From positions 1-37,974 of the forward strand of contig JAJYGN010000030.1 in the NCBI GenBank assembly GCA_021790675.1: a stretch of 37,974 nucleotides of DNA, in the 5' to 3' direction. This document shows positions 7,138 to 16,343 of the stretch, piece after piece (within the stretch, counting starts at the first letter, position 1; the number at the start of each line of letters is the position of its first letter). Under the pieces are notes generated by a model. It was not told where the DNA came from. It worked only from the letters and a program-made list of their open reading frames with translations, and ran no database searches. Origin of the DNA: Actinomycetes bacterium (GTDB taxonomy: Bacteria > Actinomycetota > Acidimicrobiia > Acidimicrobiales > RAAP-2). A program made the translations under genes and the position numbers.

Positions 7138-8540
7138 TGCACTTGGGCGACCTGCTGGACGATCAGACCTTTGACGCCGCGACGGGCCACCTCGAGATCA
7201 CGAACGTCCAGATCGACTCGCGAGCGTGTTCGAAGGGATCACTGTTCTTCGCCATGGCGGGCCACGGCGATCACGGCGAGGCTCACGTGGCCGACGCAGT
7301 GGCGCGGGGGGCGATGGCGGTGGTCGCGGCCCGCGCGATTCCCGCGGGCGTGCCCGTCGTCGTGGTTCCCGAGACTCAACTCCGCGCCCTCCTGGCTGAG
7401 GCCAGCGCGACGATCGTGGGTCATCCCGAGCGGGCGGTGGAGCTCGTCGGCGTCACCGGCACCAACGGCAAGACCACCGTCACGACCCTGGTGGCGGAAC
7501 TCGCTCGCCTCGTCGGTTGGAATGCCGCGAACATCGGCACTCTCACCAACGAGCGCACGACGCCCGCGCCGCCGGAGTTGATGCGTACCCTCGACGGGTT
7601 GGTGCGGGGATTCGACGCGAGCCGGCCCCGTTCCATCGTCGCACTGGAGGTCTCGAGCCACGCCCTGGATCAGGGGCGCGTCGACGGGCTGCGCTTCGCG
7701 GTCGCCGGCTTCACCAACCTCAGCCACGACCACCTCGACTACCACGAGACGATGGAAGAGTACTTCGCGGCCAAGTCGCTTCTCTTTAGCGTCGAGCACT
7801 CCCAGCGCGCCATCGTCTGGGTCGACGACCCCTACGGCGAGCGTCTCGCCGCGTTGACGAGTCTGCCAGTCACACGGGTGCGCCGCGAGGACGCCACGGA
7901 CGTGACAATGAGTCTCGACGGCACGTCATTCACCTGGCGCGGACTGCCCGTGAGGACGCCCCTCGTCGGCGGCTACAACGTGGACAACGCCCTCGTTGCG
8001 TTGGAGATCGTGGCGACCCTCGGGGCCCACGACGCGGTGCTGGCCGCCGCGATGGAGGCCGTGCGTCCCGTACCCGGACGCCTTGAGGTGATCAAGGGCT
8101 CCGCCGTTACGGTGGTGGTGGACTACGCACATACACCTGAGGGCTTGCGCCGGCTCTTGCGCGATGTGAGAACCTTGGCGCCGAGCGCGCGGATCACGAC
8201 GGTCTTTGGCTGTGGGGGAGAGCGCGACCGCGCCAAGCGTCCCGAGATGGGTCGGGTCGCCTCGGAACTCTCAGATTTCACCCTCGTGACCTCGGATAAC
8301 CCGAGGAGTGAGTCGCCCGATGCCATCATTGATGCCATCATGTCGGGAGTGCTTGAGGGGTCGCCGGTGGGGCGCGTGGTTGATCGGCGCGCCGCGATCG
8401 GCGAGGCCCTGGCGCAGGCGCGCTCCGGCGACGTGGTCGTAGTGGCCGGCAAGGGCCACGAGACCTTCCAGCGCATCGGCGATGAGAGCTTGCCCTTCGA
8501 CGACCGGGTTGTCGCGCGCGAGCTCCTGGGGTCGAACTGA
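7137..8540 (+). CDS. murE: UDP-MurNAc-L-Ala-D-Glu:meso-diaminopimelate ligase MurE
   Basis: A 467-residue cytoplasmic Mur ligase that adds the third amino acid of the stem peptide. The ATP loop GVTGTNGKTTVTTL is at about residues 104-117. SSHALDQGRVDGL, the central HDHLDYHETMEEYFAAK and VVVDYAHTPEGL follow. The motif TSDNPRSE near residue 386 contains the DNPR signature that selects meso-diaminopimelate over lysine, so the wall is probably DAP-type. The gene sits between ftsI and mraY; the murF gene that normally follows is absent. Both ends overlap neighbours by one base (TGATG). Confidence 0.96.
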   Translation: MHLGDLLDDQTFDAATGHLEITNVQIDSRACSKGSLFFAMAGHGDHGEAHVADAVARGAMAVVAARAIPAGVPVVVVPETQLRALLAEASATIVGHPERAVELVGVTGTNGKTTVTTLVAELARLVGWNAANIGTLTNERTTPAPPELMRTLDGLVRGFDASRPRSIVALEVSSHALDQGRVDGLRFAVAGFTNLSHDHLDYHETMEEYFAAKSLLFSVEHSQRAIVWVDDPYGERLAALTSLPVTRVRREDATDVTMSLDGTSFTWRGLPVRTPLVGGYNVDNALVALEIVATLGAHDAVLAAAMEAVRPVPGRLEVIKGSAVTVVVDYAHTPEGLRRLLRDVRTLAPSARITTVFGCGGERDRAKRPEMGRVASELSDFTLVTSDNPRSESPDAIIDAIMSGVLEGSPVGRVVDRRAAIGEALAQARSGDVVVVAGKGHETFQRIGDESLPFDDRVVARELLGSN

Positions 8541-9574
8541 TGCTGAGCCTGATGGAGTCCGGCGGCGTCGCGTTCTTGTGCTCGCTGCTCATCACACCGC
8601 TGTGGATCCGGTTCCTCCAGCGGCGCTCGATGGGTCAGCGGATCCGCGAGGATGGCCCGGCCACGCATCACGCGAAGGCCGGCACGCCCACGATGGGCGG
8701 CGTTGTCATCGTCGGCGCAGCGGTCGTCGGCTACCTGATGGGTCACGTGGGCACGTACCTCGACTTCACGCGTGCCGGAGTGCTCGTGATGTCGGTGACC
8801 CTCGCCTCGGGGTTGCTAGGGTTCGCCGACGACTACATCGGTATACGCAACGAGCGCAATCTCGGACTCAACAAGCGCGGCAAGTTCATCGGACAGCTCG
8901 CCATCGCCGCGGCTTTCGCGGTGCTGTCGCTGTACTGGGTGCATACGTCGACGAACCTCTCCTTCACTCGGTTCTCCCTGCCTGGCTGGAACCTGACGGT
9001 CGCGGGGTGGCTGCTTCTGGCGATCTTCGTGATCGTGGCCACGTCCAACGCGGTGAATCTCACCGATGGACTCGACGGACTCGCGGCAGGCGCGGCGACC
9101 TTCGACTTCGGAGTGCTGTCGATCATCGGCTACTGGCAGTTTCGCCATTTCTCGATCTACCACCTGCACGCGGCCCTCGACCTTGGACTTGTCGCGGTGG
9201 CGCTGGTCGGAGGCTGCCTCGGCTTCTTGTGGTGGAACGCCTCGCCGGCGCGCATCATGATGGGCGACACGGGATCCCTGGCGGTCGGCACGGGACTCGG
9301 CGCGCTGTGTCTGCTGATGAATCTCGACCTCTTGCTCATTGTGCTCGGCGGGCTCTTCGTCGCCGAGACCGCCTCGGTCATACTTCAGGTGATCAGCTTT
9401 CGACTCTGGGGGCGGCGAGTCTTTCGCATGGCACCCTTTCACCACCACTTCGAGCTCAAGGGATGGCCCGAGACCACCGTGATCATCCGATTCTGGATCC
9501 TTGCGGGCCTGCTCGCGGCGCTGGCGCTGGGCATCTACTACGGGGACTTCCTCAAGATCGCGAAGGTCGTCTAG
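8540..9574 (+). CDS. mraY: Phospho-N-acetylmuramoyl-pentapeptide transferase MraY
   Basis: A 344-residue polytopic membrane enzyme that transfers phospho-MurNAc-pentapeptide to undecaprenyl phosphate, making lipid I. About ten hydrophobic helices are visible. The diagnostic motifs are HHAKAGTPTMGG near the N-terminus, the catalytic acidic pair in GFADDYIG, NAVNLTDGLDGLAAG, MGDTGSLAVG and the FRMAPFHHHFELKGW histidine motif. The start overlaps the murE stop by one base, and the stop abuts the ftsW ATG directly. murD, which usually separates mraY from ftsW, is missing here. Confidence 0.97.
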   Translation: MLSLMESGGVAFLCSLLITPLWIRFLQRRSMGQRIREDGPATHHAKAGTPTMGGVVIVGAAVVGYLMGHVGTYLDFTRAGVLVMSVTLASGLLGFADDYIGIRNERNLGLNKRGKFIGQLAIAAAFAVLSLYWVHTSTNLSFTRFSLPGWNLTVAGWLLLAIFVIVATSNAVNLTDGLDGLAAGAATFDFGVLSIIGYWQFRHFSIYHLHAALDLGLVAVALVGGCLGFLWWNASPARIMMGDTGSLAVGTGLGALCLLMNLDLLLIVLGGLFVAETASVILQVISFRLWGRRVFRMAPFHHHFELKGWPETTVIIRFWILAGLLAALALGIYYGDFLKIAKVV

Positions 9575-10849
9575 ATGGCGCGCCTGGCGACCACGACGCG
9601 ACGCACCGAGCGGCCGCCTCGGCGCGGTCGCTTTGCCTGGCTGTTGCAGCCGTTGCCGCGAGGCGACGCCAACGGACGAATGATCCTCGCCGTGACCACG
9701 TTGCTCGTCACCTTCGGCACGATCGCCGTGGCGTCTGCGAGCGAGGGTCAGTCGAGCGCGAACGGAGCAAGTTCATGGGCGCTGCTGATCCATGACGCTG
9801 CCTACCTCGTCTTCGGACTGGCGGCCTTCTACGTGATGGCCCGAATCCGCCTGGACCAGCTCGTTCGTTACGCGCGCCATCTCACCTTCGTGGGACTTGG
9901 GCTGCTGGTTGCGGTCGAGCTGGTGGGAGTCTCGGCCAACGGCGGCCAGCGCTGGTTGAACCTCAAGCTGATCAACCTGCAGCCCTCCGAACTGTTCAAG
10001 CTCTGTACAGTTCTCTACGTCGCCTGGCTCGTCCAGCGCCATCACAACGAACTGGGACACGCCCGCCAGCTCTCCCTCTGGACGCTGCCCGTCCTCGTCG
10101 GCGCGGGACTCATCATCCTTGAACCCGACATCGGCACTTCATCAGTGGTGCTTGCGATCGGTTACGTCATGCTGGCGGTCGCCGGCCTGTCGCGCCGGCT
10201 GCTGACGCGCATCGCTGGGCTGGGCGTCCTCATCTTCGGCGCCTACATGATCGCCAAGCCCTACGCCGCGTCGCGGTTCTTCTCTTTCCTGCACCCCAAC
10301 CTCGACCCCCTGGGCAGCGGCTATCAGTTGACCCAGTCCAAGATCGGACTCGGTGCCGGAGGATTGACGGGTCTGGGCCTGGGACACAGTCGCGAGAAGT
10401 GGGGGCTGCTGCCCAACCCGCACACCGACTTCATCTTCACGATCATCGGTGAAGAGTTGGGCTACGTGGGTTCACTGGTCGTGTTGGGACTCTTTGTCTG
10501 GTTCCTCTTCGCCGGACTTCGCGTGGCGCGTACCTGCACGAATCCCGTCTATCAACTGCTGGCCGTTGGGGTGACGACCTGGATCACCCTCGAGGCCATC
10601 ATCAACATCTTCTCGGTGGTGGGCTGGTGGGCGGTGACGGGGATTCCACTGCCCTTCTTCTCCTACGGCGGCACGGCTCTCATCACCGAACTGGCAGCCG
10701 TGGGGCTGCTCTATAACGTGGCGCACGATCGCAGCCGGGCGGGTGACGTGACGATCCGCGAACACCATGTCTCGACCTACCGCGACGTCGTCGGGGGTGG
10801 GTTGCCGCGGCGCGATCGCCACGGCTACGGACGCCCTCGAGGGCGCTGA
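9575..10849 (+). CDS. ftsW: SEDS peptidoglycan glycosyltransferase FtsW
   Basis: A 424-residue SEDS-family membrane protein. It polymerises lipid II into glycan strands at the septum together with FtsI. It has a basic N-terminus of about 35 residues, roughly ten membrane helices and a polar C-terminal tail. Family motifs include NGGQRWLNL, NLQPSELFKL, LEPDIGTSSV, LGLGHSREKWGLLPNPHTDFIF, where the Asp matches the catalytic residue described for RodA/FtsW, IIGEELGYVG and PFFSYGGTALI. The ATG immediately follows the mraY stop. Its own stop overlaps the murG start (TGATG). Confidence 0.95.
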   Translation: MARLATTTRRTERPPRRGRFAWLLQPLPRGDANGRMILAVTTLLVTFGTIAVASASEGQSSANGASSWALLIHDAAYLVFGLAAFYVMARIRLDQLVRYARHLTFVGLGLLVAVELVGVSANGGQRWLNLKLINLQPSELFKLCTVLYVAWLVQRHHNELGHARQLSLWTLPVLVGAGLIILEPDIGTSSVVLAIGYVMLAVAGLSRRLLTRIAGLGVLIFGAYMIAKPYAASRFFSFLHPNLDPLGSGYQLTQSKIGLGAGGLTGLGLGHSREKWGLLPNPHTDFIFTIIGEELGYVGSLVVLGLFVWFLFAGLRVARTCTNPVYQLLAVGVTTWITLEAIINIFSVVGWWAVTGIPLPFFSYGGTALITELAAVGLLYNVAHDRSRAGDVTIREHHVSTYRDVVGGGLPRRDRHGYGRPRGR

Positions 10850-11964
10850 TGGCCAGGATCGTGCTCGCCGGCGGCGGCACGGGAGGCCACATCTTTCCGA
10901 TGCAGGCCGTGGCCGCGGCCCTCGTCGAGGGCGGTTTGACGAATGACTCCCTCGCCTACGTCGGTAGTCAGCGCGGTCAGGAGTCGGTGATCCTCGGCAG
11001 CGGGTCGATCCCGCTTGTCACCCTGCCCGGCCGCGGGCTTCGGCGGTCGCTACGCGTCGAGGCGATGCGCGAGAACATCAGGGCGCTGGTAGGCCTCGTC
11101 GTCGCTACGGCGCGCGCGTGCTGGCTCTTCGCTCGGTGGCGGCCGGCGGTAGCCGTTTCCTTCGGCGGATACGCCGCGCTGCCGGCCGGGCTGGCCGCCG
11201 TCTTCTGGCGTCGTCCCCTCGTTCTGGTCGATCTCGACGCGACGCCGGGTGCGACCCAGCGGGTCCTCGCGCGCTTCGCCCGCGCGCGCTGCGTCGCCCA
11301 TGACGCGAGTGACCCGCGCGACGTCGTCACCGGAGTGCCCCTACGAGAGGCGATCACCTCGATCGACCGCGGTGACGGCGCGCGTCGAGCGGCTCGCGCG
11401 CGCTTTCGCCCACCGATTCCCGAAGGTCGCCTGGTGCTGGTCGTCATGACGGGCTCGCTCGGCTCGCGCTCGGTGAACGACGCCGTGAGCGATCTCGCCC
11501 TGGCCTGGCGCGCGCGCAGCGACGTGACGATCCTGCACGTGACGGGTCGGCGCGACGTGGATCAGGTTCGCGCGCGAGCCCCCCACCTCGAGGGCCTCGA
11601 CTATCGGATCTACGACTTCGCGGACATGGTGGAGTTGTGGGGCGTGGCCGACGTGGCGCTGTGTCGCGCGGGAGCGACGACGCTCGCCGAGCTCTGCGCG
11701 CTCGGCATCGCCGCGGTGCTGGTACCCCTGCCCGGGGCGCCCGGCGACCACCAGGGCCACAACGCGAGGCGCCTGGCCAATGCGGGCGCGGCCCTCGTGC
11801 TTGACGATGCTTCGCTCTCGGGCGAGGTCCTGGCGTCGACCCTGGAGGAGCTGATCGCCAACGGGCGCTACCACGAGATGGGTCGCGCCGCGCTCGACCT
11901 GGCTCGCCCGGACGCCGCGCGTGCGATCGCCGACGTGGTGCGACGTGCGGGAGGATTCTCGTGA
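10849..11964 (+). CDS. murG: UDP-GlcNAc:lipid I N-acetylglucosaminyltransferase MurG
   Basis: A 371-residue GT-B glycosyltransferase that works on the inner face of the membrane and converts lipid I to lipid II. The N-terminal loop LAGGGTGGHIFPMQAVA is the acceptor-side glycine motif; VSFGGYAALPAGLAA lies in the N-domain. The C-domain has VMTGSLGSRSVNDAV, CRAGATTLAEL and the donor-site LPGAPGDHQGHNARRLANAGAA. Length is normal. It overlaps ftsW by one base and murC by four (GTGA). Confidence 0.95.
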   Translation: MARIVLAGGGTGGHIFPMQAVAAALVEGGLTNDSLAYVGSQRGQESVILGSGSIPLVTLPGRGLRRSLRVEAMRENIRALVGLVVATARACWLFARWRPAVAVSFGGYAALPAGLAAVFWRRPLVLVDLDATPGATQRVLARFARARCVAHDASDPRDVVTGVPLREAITSIDRGDGARRAARARFRPPIPEGRLVLVVMTGSLGSRSVNDAVSDLALAWRARSDVTILHVTGRRDVDQVRARAPHLEGLDYRIYDFADMVELWGVADVALCRAGATTLAELCALGIAAVLVPLPGAPGDHQGHNARRLANAGAALVLDDASLSGEVLASTLEELIANGRYHEMGRAALDLARPDAARAIADVVRRAGGFS

Positions 11965-13313
11965 GCCGTTTCGGCGCCGGCACCCGGGTTCACATCGTCG
12001 GCGTCGGCGGGGCCGGAATGAGTGGACTCGCCCGCCTGCTTCTTGAACGCGGCTGCGTCGTCAGCGGGTCCGACGCCGCGCCGTCGACAGTTCTCGACAG
12101 CCTGGCCGACGTCGGGGTTCGCGTCGGCGTGGGCCACGACGCGGCAACTCTCAGCGAGCTCGACGTGGTGACCTGGTCGCCGGCGGTCGCCCGCGACAAC
12201 GTCGAGATCAGCGGCGCGATCGAGCGCGGGGCGATGGCGCTGACACGCGCCGAAGTCCTGGCGGACCTCGTCGAGGCACAGCCGACGATCGGTCTTACCG
12301 GCACCCACGGCAAGACGACGGCGACTTCGATGATGGCTCAGGTCTTCGCCGCCGCGGGTCGGGACCCGTCACGGCTCCTGGGCGCCGCGGTGAGCGGACT
12401 CGGTCCCAACGGACACTGGGGACCCGACGGCCTGCTGCTCGAGGTCGACGAGAGCTACGGCACGTTCGATCTCGTGCGTCCGGCCGCCCTCGGCGTGCTC
12501 AACGTCGATGTCGACCACCTCGACCACTACGGCACGCCACAGAACCTAGAGGCGGCCTTCGCACGCCTCATCGCGCGCACCCCGGGACCGGTCGTCGCCT
12601 GGGACGAGCCCGGAGTGCGCCGCGCGGCGGCCCTGGCGCGTCGCGAGGTCACCTGGGTGGGCTCGACGGGTCCGACGTGGCGGGTCGGGGACGTGGTGCT
12701 GGATCGGCGAGCGGCCCGCTTCACGCTGACCGGTGACACGCGTCTCGAGATTGCCCTCGGAGTGACCGGCGCGCACAACGTAGCCAACGCCGCGGTGGTG
12801 GCCGCACTGGCCCTGGCGACGGGCGTGGACGCGGCCGCCGTCGTCGAGGGTCTCGCACGCTTTGAGGGCGCGCCCCGGCGATTCGAGTATCGCGGACGCT
12901 GGCGCGGCGCGGACGTCTACGAGGACTACGCGCATCTGCCCACCGAAGTGCGCGCCGCTCTGGCCGGCGCCCGCGCGGCGGGCTACGCCAACGTGACCGT
13001 GGTTTTTCAGCCCCATCGCTTCAGTCGGACCCGCCACCTCGCCGACGCGTTCGCGGACTCGTTCGTCGACGCCGGGCGCGTCTTCGTGACCGACGTGTAC
13101 GCGGCGGGCGAGGTCGACCCCGGTGACGTCTCGGGCCGGTTGGTGCTCGAGGCGATTCGCCGCGCCCACCCCCAGTGCGCCTGCGACTACGTCGAGGATC
13201 CTCGCGCGGCGCTGGCCGCCCTCGCCGCGCTCGGTGACCCGGGCGACGCCGTGGTGTTGATCGGGGCGGGCGACATCGGTCAGCTCGCCGGCGAACTGGT
13301 GGGGGCGAGGTGA
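11961..13313 (+). CDS. murC: UDP-N-acetylmuramate:L-alanine ligase MurC
   Basis: A 450-residue ATP-dependent ligase that adds L-alanine, the first residue of the peptide stem, to UDP-MurNAc. An N-terminal Rossmann-like loop (VHIVGVGGAGMSGLARLLL) is followed by the P-loop GLTGTHGKTTATSM (GTHGKTT at residues 114-120), VDHLDHYGT, GAHNVANA, YEDYAHLPTEVRAAL and the MurC-specific FQPHRFSRTRHL. The GTG start overlaps the murG stop, and the TGA overlaps the murB GTG. The motif set separates it clearly from MurD and MurF. Confidence 0.96.
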   Translation: MSRFGAGTRVHIVGVGGAGMSGLARLLLERGCVVSGSDAAPSTVLDSLADVGVRVGVGHDAATLSELDVVTWSPAVARDNVEISGAIERGAMALTRAEVLADLVEAQPTIGLTGTHGKTTATSMMAQVFAAAGRDPSRLLGAAVSGLGPNGHWGPDGLLLEVDESYGTFDLVRPAALGVLNVDVDHLDHYGTPQNLEAAFARLIARTPGPVVAWDEPGVRRAAALARREVTWVGSTGPTWRVGDVVLDRRAARFTLTGDTRLEIALGVTGAHNVANAAVVAALALATGVDAAAVVEGLARFEGAPRRFEYRGRWRGADVYEDYAHLPTEVRAALAGARAAGYANVTVVFQPHRFSRTRHLADAFADSFVDAGRVFVTDVYAAGEVDPGDVSGRLVLEAIRRAHPQCACDYVEDPRAALAALAALGDPGDAVVLIGAGDIGQLAGELVGAR

Positions 13314-14218
13314 GCGTCGACGACCTTCTCGGGGTTGCTCGCGAGCGTGCAACCGAGCACGCGTCCCTCGCCGCGCTGACGACGTATCGAGTGGGTGGCG
13401 CGGCGAGGGTGCTGATCACCCTCGAGACGTTCGAGGATCTCCTCGAAGTGGGGCCGTCGTTGCGCGCGAGCGGTTTGGCGGTCGTGGTCGTGGGCAATGG
13501 GTCGAACCTGCTCGTTGCCGACGGCGAGCACGAGATCGTCGCGGTGCACCTGGGTGCGGGCTTCGCCGAGATCGACTGGCGTGACGAGGGCGACGTGGTC
13601 GTGGTACGCGCCGGGGCGGCGTTGGGCCTGCCCGTCGCGGCTCGGCGTTTGGTCGCTGACGGTGTGGTCGGGTTCGAGTGGGCGGTCGGCGTGCCTGGCA
13701 CGGTCGGCGGGTCCGTGGCAATGAACGCCGGCGGGCACGGCTCGGACATGGCGGCGAGCGTGGCCGCGGTCACCCTCTGGCGCGAGGGCCTCGTGAGCGC
13801 CGATGCCGCGGATCTGCGCTTTGGTTATCGCGAGAGCGCCCTGGTGGCGGGCGACATCGTGCTCGACGCGACGTTGCACCTGCGCCGAGGCGACGCTGAG
13901 ATGGCGCGCGCGGCTTTGCGCGAGATCGTGGCCTGGCGCCGGGTCCACCAGCCGGGCGGCGCCAACGCCGGCAGTGTCTTTCGCAATCCTCCGGGGGATT
14001 CTGCCGGCCGGCTGATCGAGTCGGTGGGGGCCAAGGGACTTCGCCGCGGCAGCGCGGCCGTGAGCGACAAGCACGCCAACTTCATCCAGGTCGATGCGGG
14101 CGGGCGCGCGAACGACGTCTACGAACTGGCCCGCGACGTGGCGAACCGGGTGCGTGAGGCGACGGGCGTCGAGTTGGCGTTCGAGCACCGTCTGATCGGC
14201 TTTGAGGGGGAGTGGTGA
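13310..14218 (+). CDS. murB: UDP-N-acetylenolpyruvoylglucosamine reductase MurB
   Basis: A 302-residue FAD/NADPH enzyme that reduces enolpyruvyl-UDP-GlcNAc to UDP-MurNAc. Near the N-terminus are TTYRVGGAARVLI and VVVGNGSNLLV (FAD binding). GFEWAVGVPGTVGGSVAMNAGGHG and YRESAL follow. NAGSVFRNP carries the proton-donating Ser (S222), and KHANFIQVD and a late Glu in LAFEHRLIG complete the active site. It is coupled to murC by GTGA and to ftsQ by a GTGGTGA junction. Confidence 0.95.
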   Translation: MSVDDLLGVARERATEHASLAALTTYRVGGAARVLITLETFEDLLEVGPSLRASGLAVVVVGNGSNLLVADGEHEIVAVHLGAGFAEIDWRDEGDVVVVRAGAALGLPVAARRLVADGVVGFEWAVGVPGTVGGSVAMNAGGHGSDMAASVAAVTLWREGLVSADAADLRFGYRESALVAGDIVLDATLHLRRGDAEMARAALREIVAWRRVHQPGGANAGSVFRNPPGDSAGRLIESVGAKGLRRGSAAVSDKHANFIQVDAGGRANDVYELARDVANRVREATGVELAFEHRLIGFEGEW

Positions 14219-15138
14219 GTCGCCGTCGTCCGGCGTCGGCCCCACGCTCGCGTCGCGCGTCGCGCGCGTCGCGTCGTGACCTTCGGGCCCCGGAGAGTGG
14301 GCGTACGCGTCCCGACGCGTCGACGCCGCGCGAGAAACCCGCGCGGTCAAAGTCGTCCACGCGCCTGCGAGCGCCCGCGGCCGCCTCGGGGCGAAGGGCC
14401 CGGCGAGACGCGAAGATCCCCCGCCGGCGCCGGCGCCAGGCCACTCTCTGGATCCTGGCTGTGGTGAGTGTCGGGATCATCCTGGTCAGCGCGACAGAAT
14501 GGACGTTGCGCTCTCCGCTCTTTCGCGTGCGTCACGTCTCGTTCGTCGGTCTGCGCCACGAGACGCCGAGCGCCGTGCTGGCCGCGTCCGGTCTCGCCGC
14601 AGACCCCCCGATCATCGACGTCAACGCGGCCGCGCTCGACGCGCGATTGGCCCGATTCCCGTGGGTGCGGTCGGTGGCGGTGGTCAAGCATTGGCCGGAC
14701 CGGGTGGTCGTGCGAGTGATAGAGCGCACCGCGGTGGCGGTCGCCTACGCGCCCGGCCACGTCCTGGTCTACGTCGACGCCGCGGGCCACGACCTCGGCG
14801 TCGCACCGCGCACCGCCGACCTGCCAACTCTGATCTACGACCATCCGCGCGCCGCGACATGGCCTTTTCTCGTCGCGGGCCGAGCCGCCGCCTACGTTGC
14901 CAGCCAACTGCCCCCGGCATTCTCGCGCCAGGTCTCGACCATCACCGTGAACGCCGCGGGCGACGTGACCCTGTCCCTGACCACGCCGGTGCGATTCGTA
15001 CTCGGTCCGGCCACGGATCTGCACGCCAAGTGGGTGTCCATCGCCTCAGTGATCGCCCACGCCCGACTCGTCCCGGGTGACGTGGTGGACGTGTCGGTGC
15101 CTGGATCGCTGGCCGTCTCGGGCGGCGCGCCGTCGTGA
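14215..15138 (+). CDS. ftsQ: Cell division protein FtsQ/DivIB
   Basis: A 307-residue bitopic division protein. It has a very basic cytoplasmic N-terminus (about 80 residues, mostly Arg, Ser, Ala and Pro), one membrane helix (WILAVVSVGIILVSATEW) and an extracellular POTRA domain beginning FRVRHVSFVGLRHETPSAVL, with the conserved FPWVRSVAVVKHWPDRVVVRVIER. FtsQ links FtsL and the B subunit to the divisome. GTG 14215 gives a GTGA overlap with murB; GTG 14212 is equally possible and adds one residue. A promoter-bearing gap follows before ftsZ. Confidence 0.92.
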   Translation: MSRRRPASAPRSRRASRASRRDLRAPESGRTRPDASTPREKPARSKSSTRLRAPAAASGRRARRDAKIPRRRRRQATLWILAVVSVGIILVSATEWTLRSPLFRVRHVSFVGLRHETPSAVLAASGLAADPPIIDVNAAALDARLARFPWVRSVAVVKHWPDRVVVRVIERTAVAVAYAPGHVLVYVDAAGHDLGVAPRTADLPTLIYDHPRAATWPFLVAGRAAAYVASQLPPAFSRQVSTITVNAAGDVTLSLTTPVRFVLGPATDLHAKWVSIASVIAHARLVPGDVVDVSVPGSLAVSGGAPS

Positions 15139-15143
15139 GACAT

Positions 15144-15172
15144 TTGACCACCCGAGGGACGATGGCTAGCCT
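15144..15172 (+). promoter_or_regulatory. Candidate sigma-70 promoter of ftsZ
   Basis: TTGACC (15144-15149), exactly 17 bases, then TAGCCT (15167-15172) match a primary-sigma promoter with the actinobacterial TANNNT -10. It lies between ftsQ and ftsZ and would give a leader of roughly 70 bases. This would let ftsZ be expressed above or apart from the upstream wall genes. Confidence 0.55.
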
Positions 15173-15250
15173 TCAAACACACTTGAACGCGAATGATCGT
15201 GACCCCCCGCTGCGGTGGGACACAATAGAAGGGTTCACCCAAGGGGGTTT

Positions 15251-16336
15251 ATGAGTCTCAACCAGAACAATTACCACGCCGTGATCAAGGTGATCGGCGT
15301 GGGCGGCGGCGGTGTCAACGCCGTGAACCGGATGATCTCCTCGGGTCTTCGCAATATTGAGTTCATCGCGGCCAACACGGATGCCCAGGCCCTCTTGCTC
15401 TCCGAGGCCGACCTCAAGCTCGACATCGGTCGCCAGCTCACCCGCGGACTCGGCGCCGGCAGCGATCCCGAGGTGGGCCGCCAGGCCGCCGAGGACCACC
15501 GCGCCGAGATCGAAGAGGCCTTGAAGGACACCGACATGGTCTTCATCACGGCCGGCGAGGGTGGTGGCACCGGCACCGGGGCGGCCCCGGTGGTCGCCGA
15601 GATCGCCCGCTCGCTGGGCAGCCTGACGATCGGCGTCGTGACGCGTCCGTTCTCCTTTGAGGGCAAGCGCCGCGCGACCCAGGCTGAGAAGGGCATCGAG
15701 GCTCTGCGCTCCAAGGTCGACACCCTCATCGTGATCCCCAACGACCGGCTGCTCTCGGTAACGGCGTCAGACACCTCGATGCTCGAAGCCTTCAAGATCG
15801 CCGACGACGTGCTGCTCTCGGCGGTGCGCGGCGTGACCGACCTGATCACGGTGCCTGGCCTGATCAACACCGACTTCGCCGACGTCAACGCGATCATGCG
15901 CAACGCCGGCAGCGCCATCATGGGCGTGGGCCAGTCCACCGGCGAAGGCCGAGCCGTCAACGCGGCGCGCGCGGCGATCACGTCGCCGCTGTTGGAGGCC
16001 TCTATCGACGGCGCGCGCGGAATCCTGATGAACATCGTCGGCGGCTCCGACGTGACTCTCACCGAGGTCACCGACGCGGCCAACATTATCCACTCGGTGG
16101 CCCACCCCGACGCCAACATCATCTTCGGCAGCGTGATCGACGACTCGATCGGCGATGCGGTGCGAGTGACGGTGATCGCCGCGGGCTTCGATCCGCACCC
16201 CAATCCTCGTCCGACGTCGACGACGATTTCAGAACCGGTCATGACCGAAGGTCCTCGCAGCGACATCTTCTCGAACGCAACCGACGACTTCTTCGACGTG
16301 GGCGGCGACGACGACCTTCCCAGCTTCCTCCGCTGA
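15251..16336 (+). CDS. ftsZ: Cell division GTPase FtsZ
   Basis: A 361-residue tubulin-like GTPase that polymerises into the Z-ring. The GTP signature GGGTGTG is at residues 104-110, and the T7 loop N206-x-D-x-x-D211 that completes the neighbour's active site is intact. After a variable acidic linker the protein ends DDLPSFLR, the conserved C-terminal peptide that in actinobacteria binds SepF. ATG 15251 follows AAGGGGG (15241-15247); the longer upstream frame lacks a ribosome site. No ftsA is present, as usual in this phylum. Confidence 0.98.
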   Translation: MSLNQNNYHAVIKVIGVGGGGVNAVNRMISSGLRNIEFIAANTDAQALLLSEADLKLDIGRQLTRGLGAGSDPEVGRQAAEDHRAEIEEALKDTDMVFITAGEGGGTGTGAAPVVAEIARSLGSLTIGVVTRPFSFEGKRRATQAEKGIEALRSKVDTLIVIPNDRLLSVTASDTSMLEAFKIADDVLLSAVRGVTDLITVPGLINTDFADVNAIMRNAGSAIMGVGQSTGEGRAVNAARAAITSPLLEASIDGARGILMNIVGGSDVTLTEVTDAANIIHSVAHPDANIIFGSVIDDSIGDAVRVTVIAAGFDPHPNPRPTSTTISEPVMTEGPRSDIFSNATDDFFDVGGDDDLPSFLR

Positions 16337-16343
16337 GAGCGAG

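Noticed and set aside
8482..9795. Plus-strand ORF (437 residues) across mraY
   Set aside because: Out-of-frame shadow rich in Arg, overlapping the unmistakable mraY.
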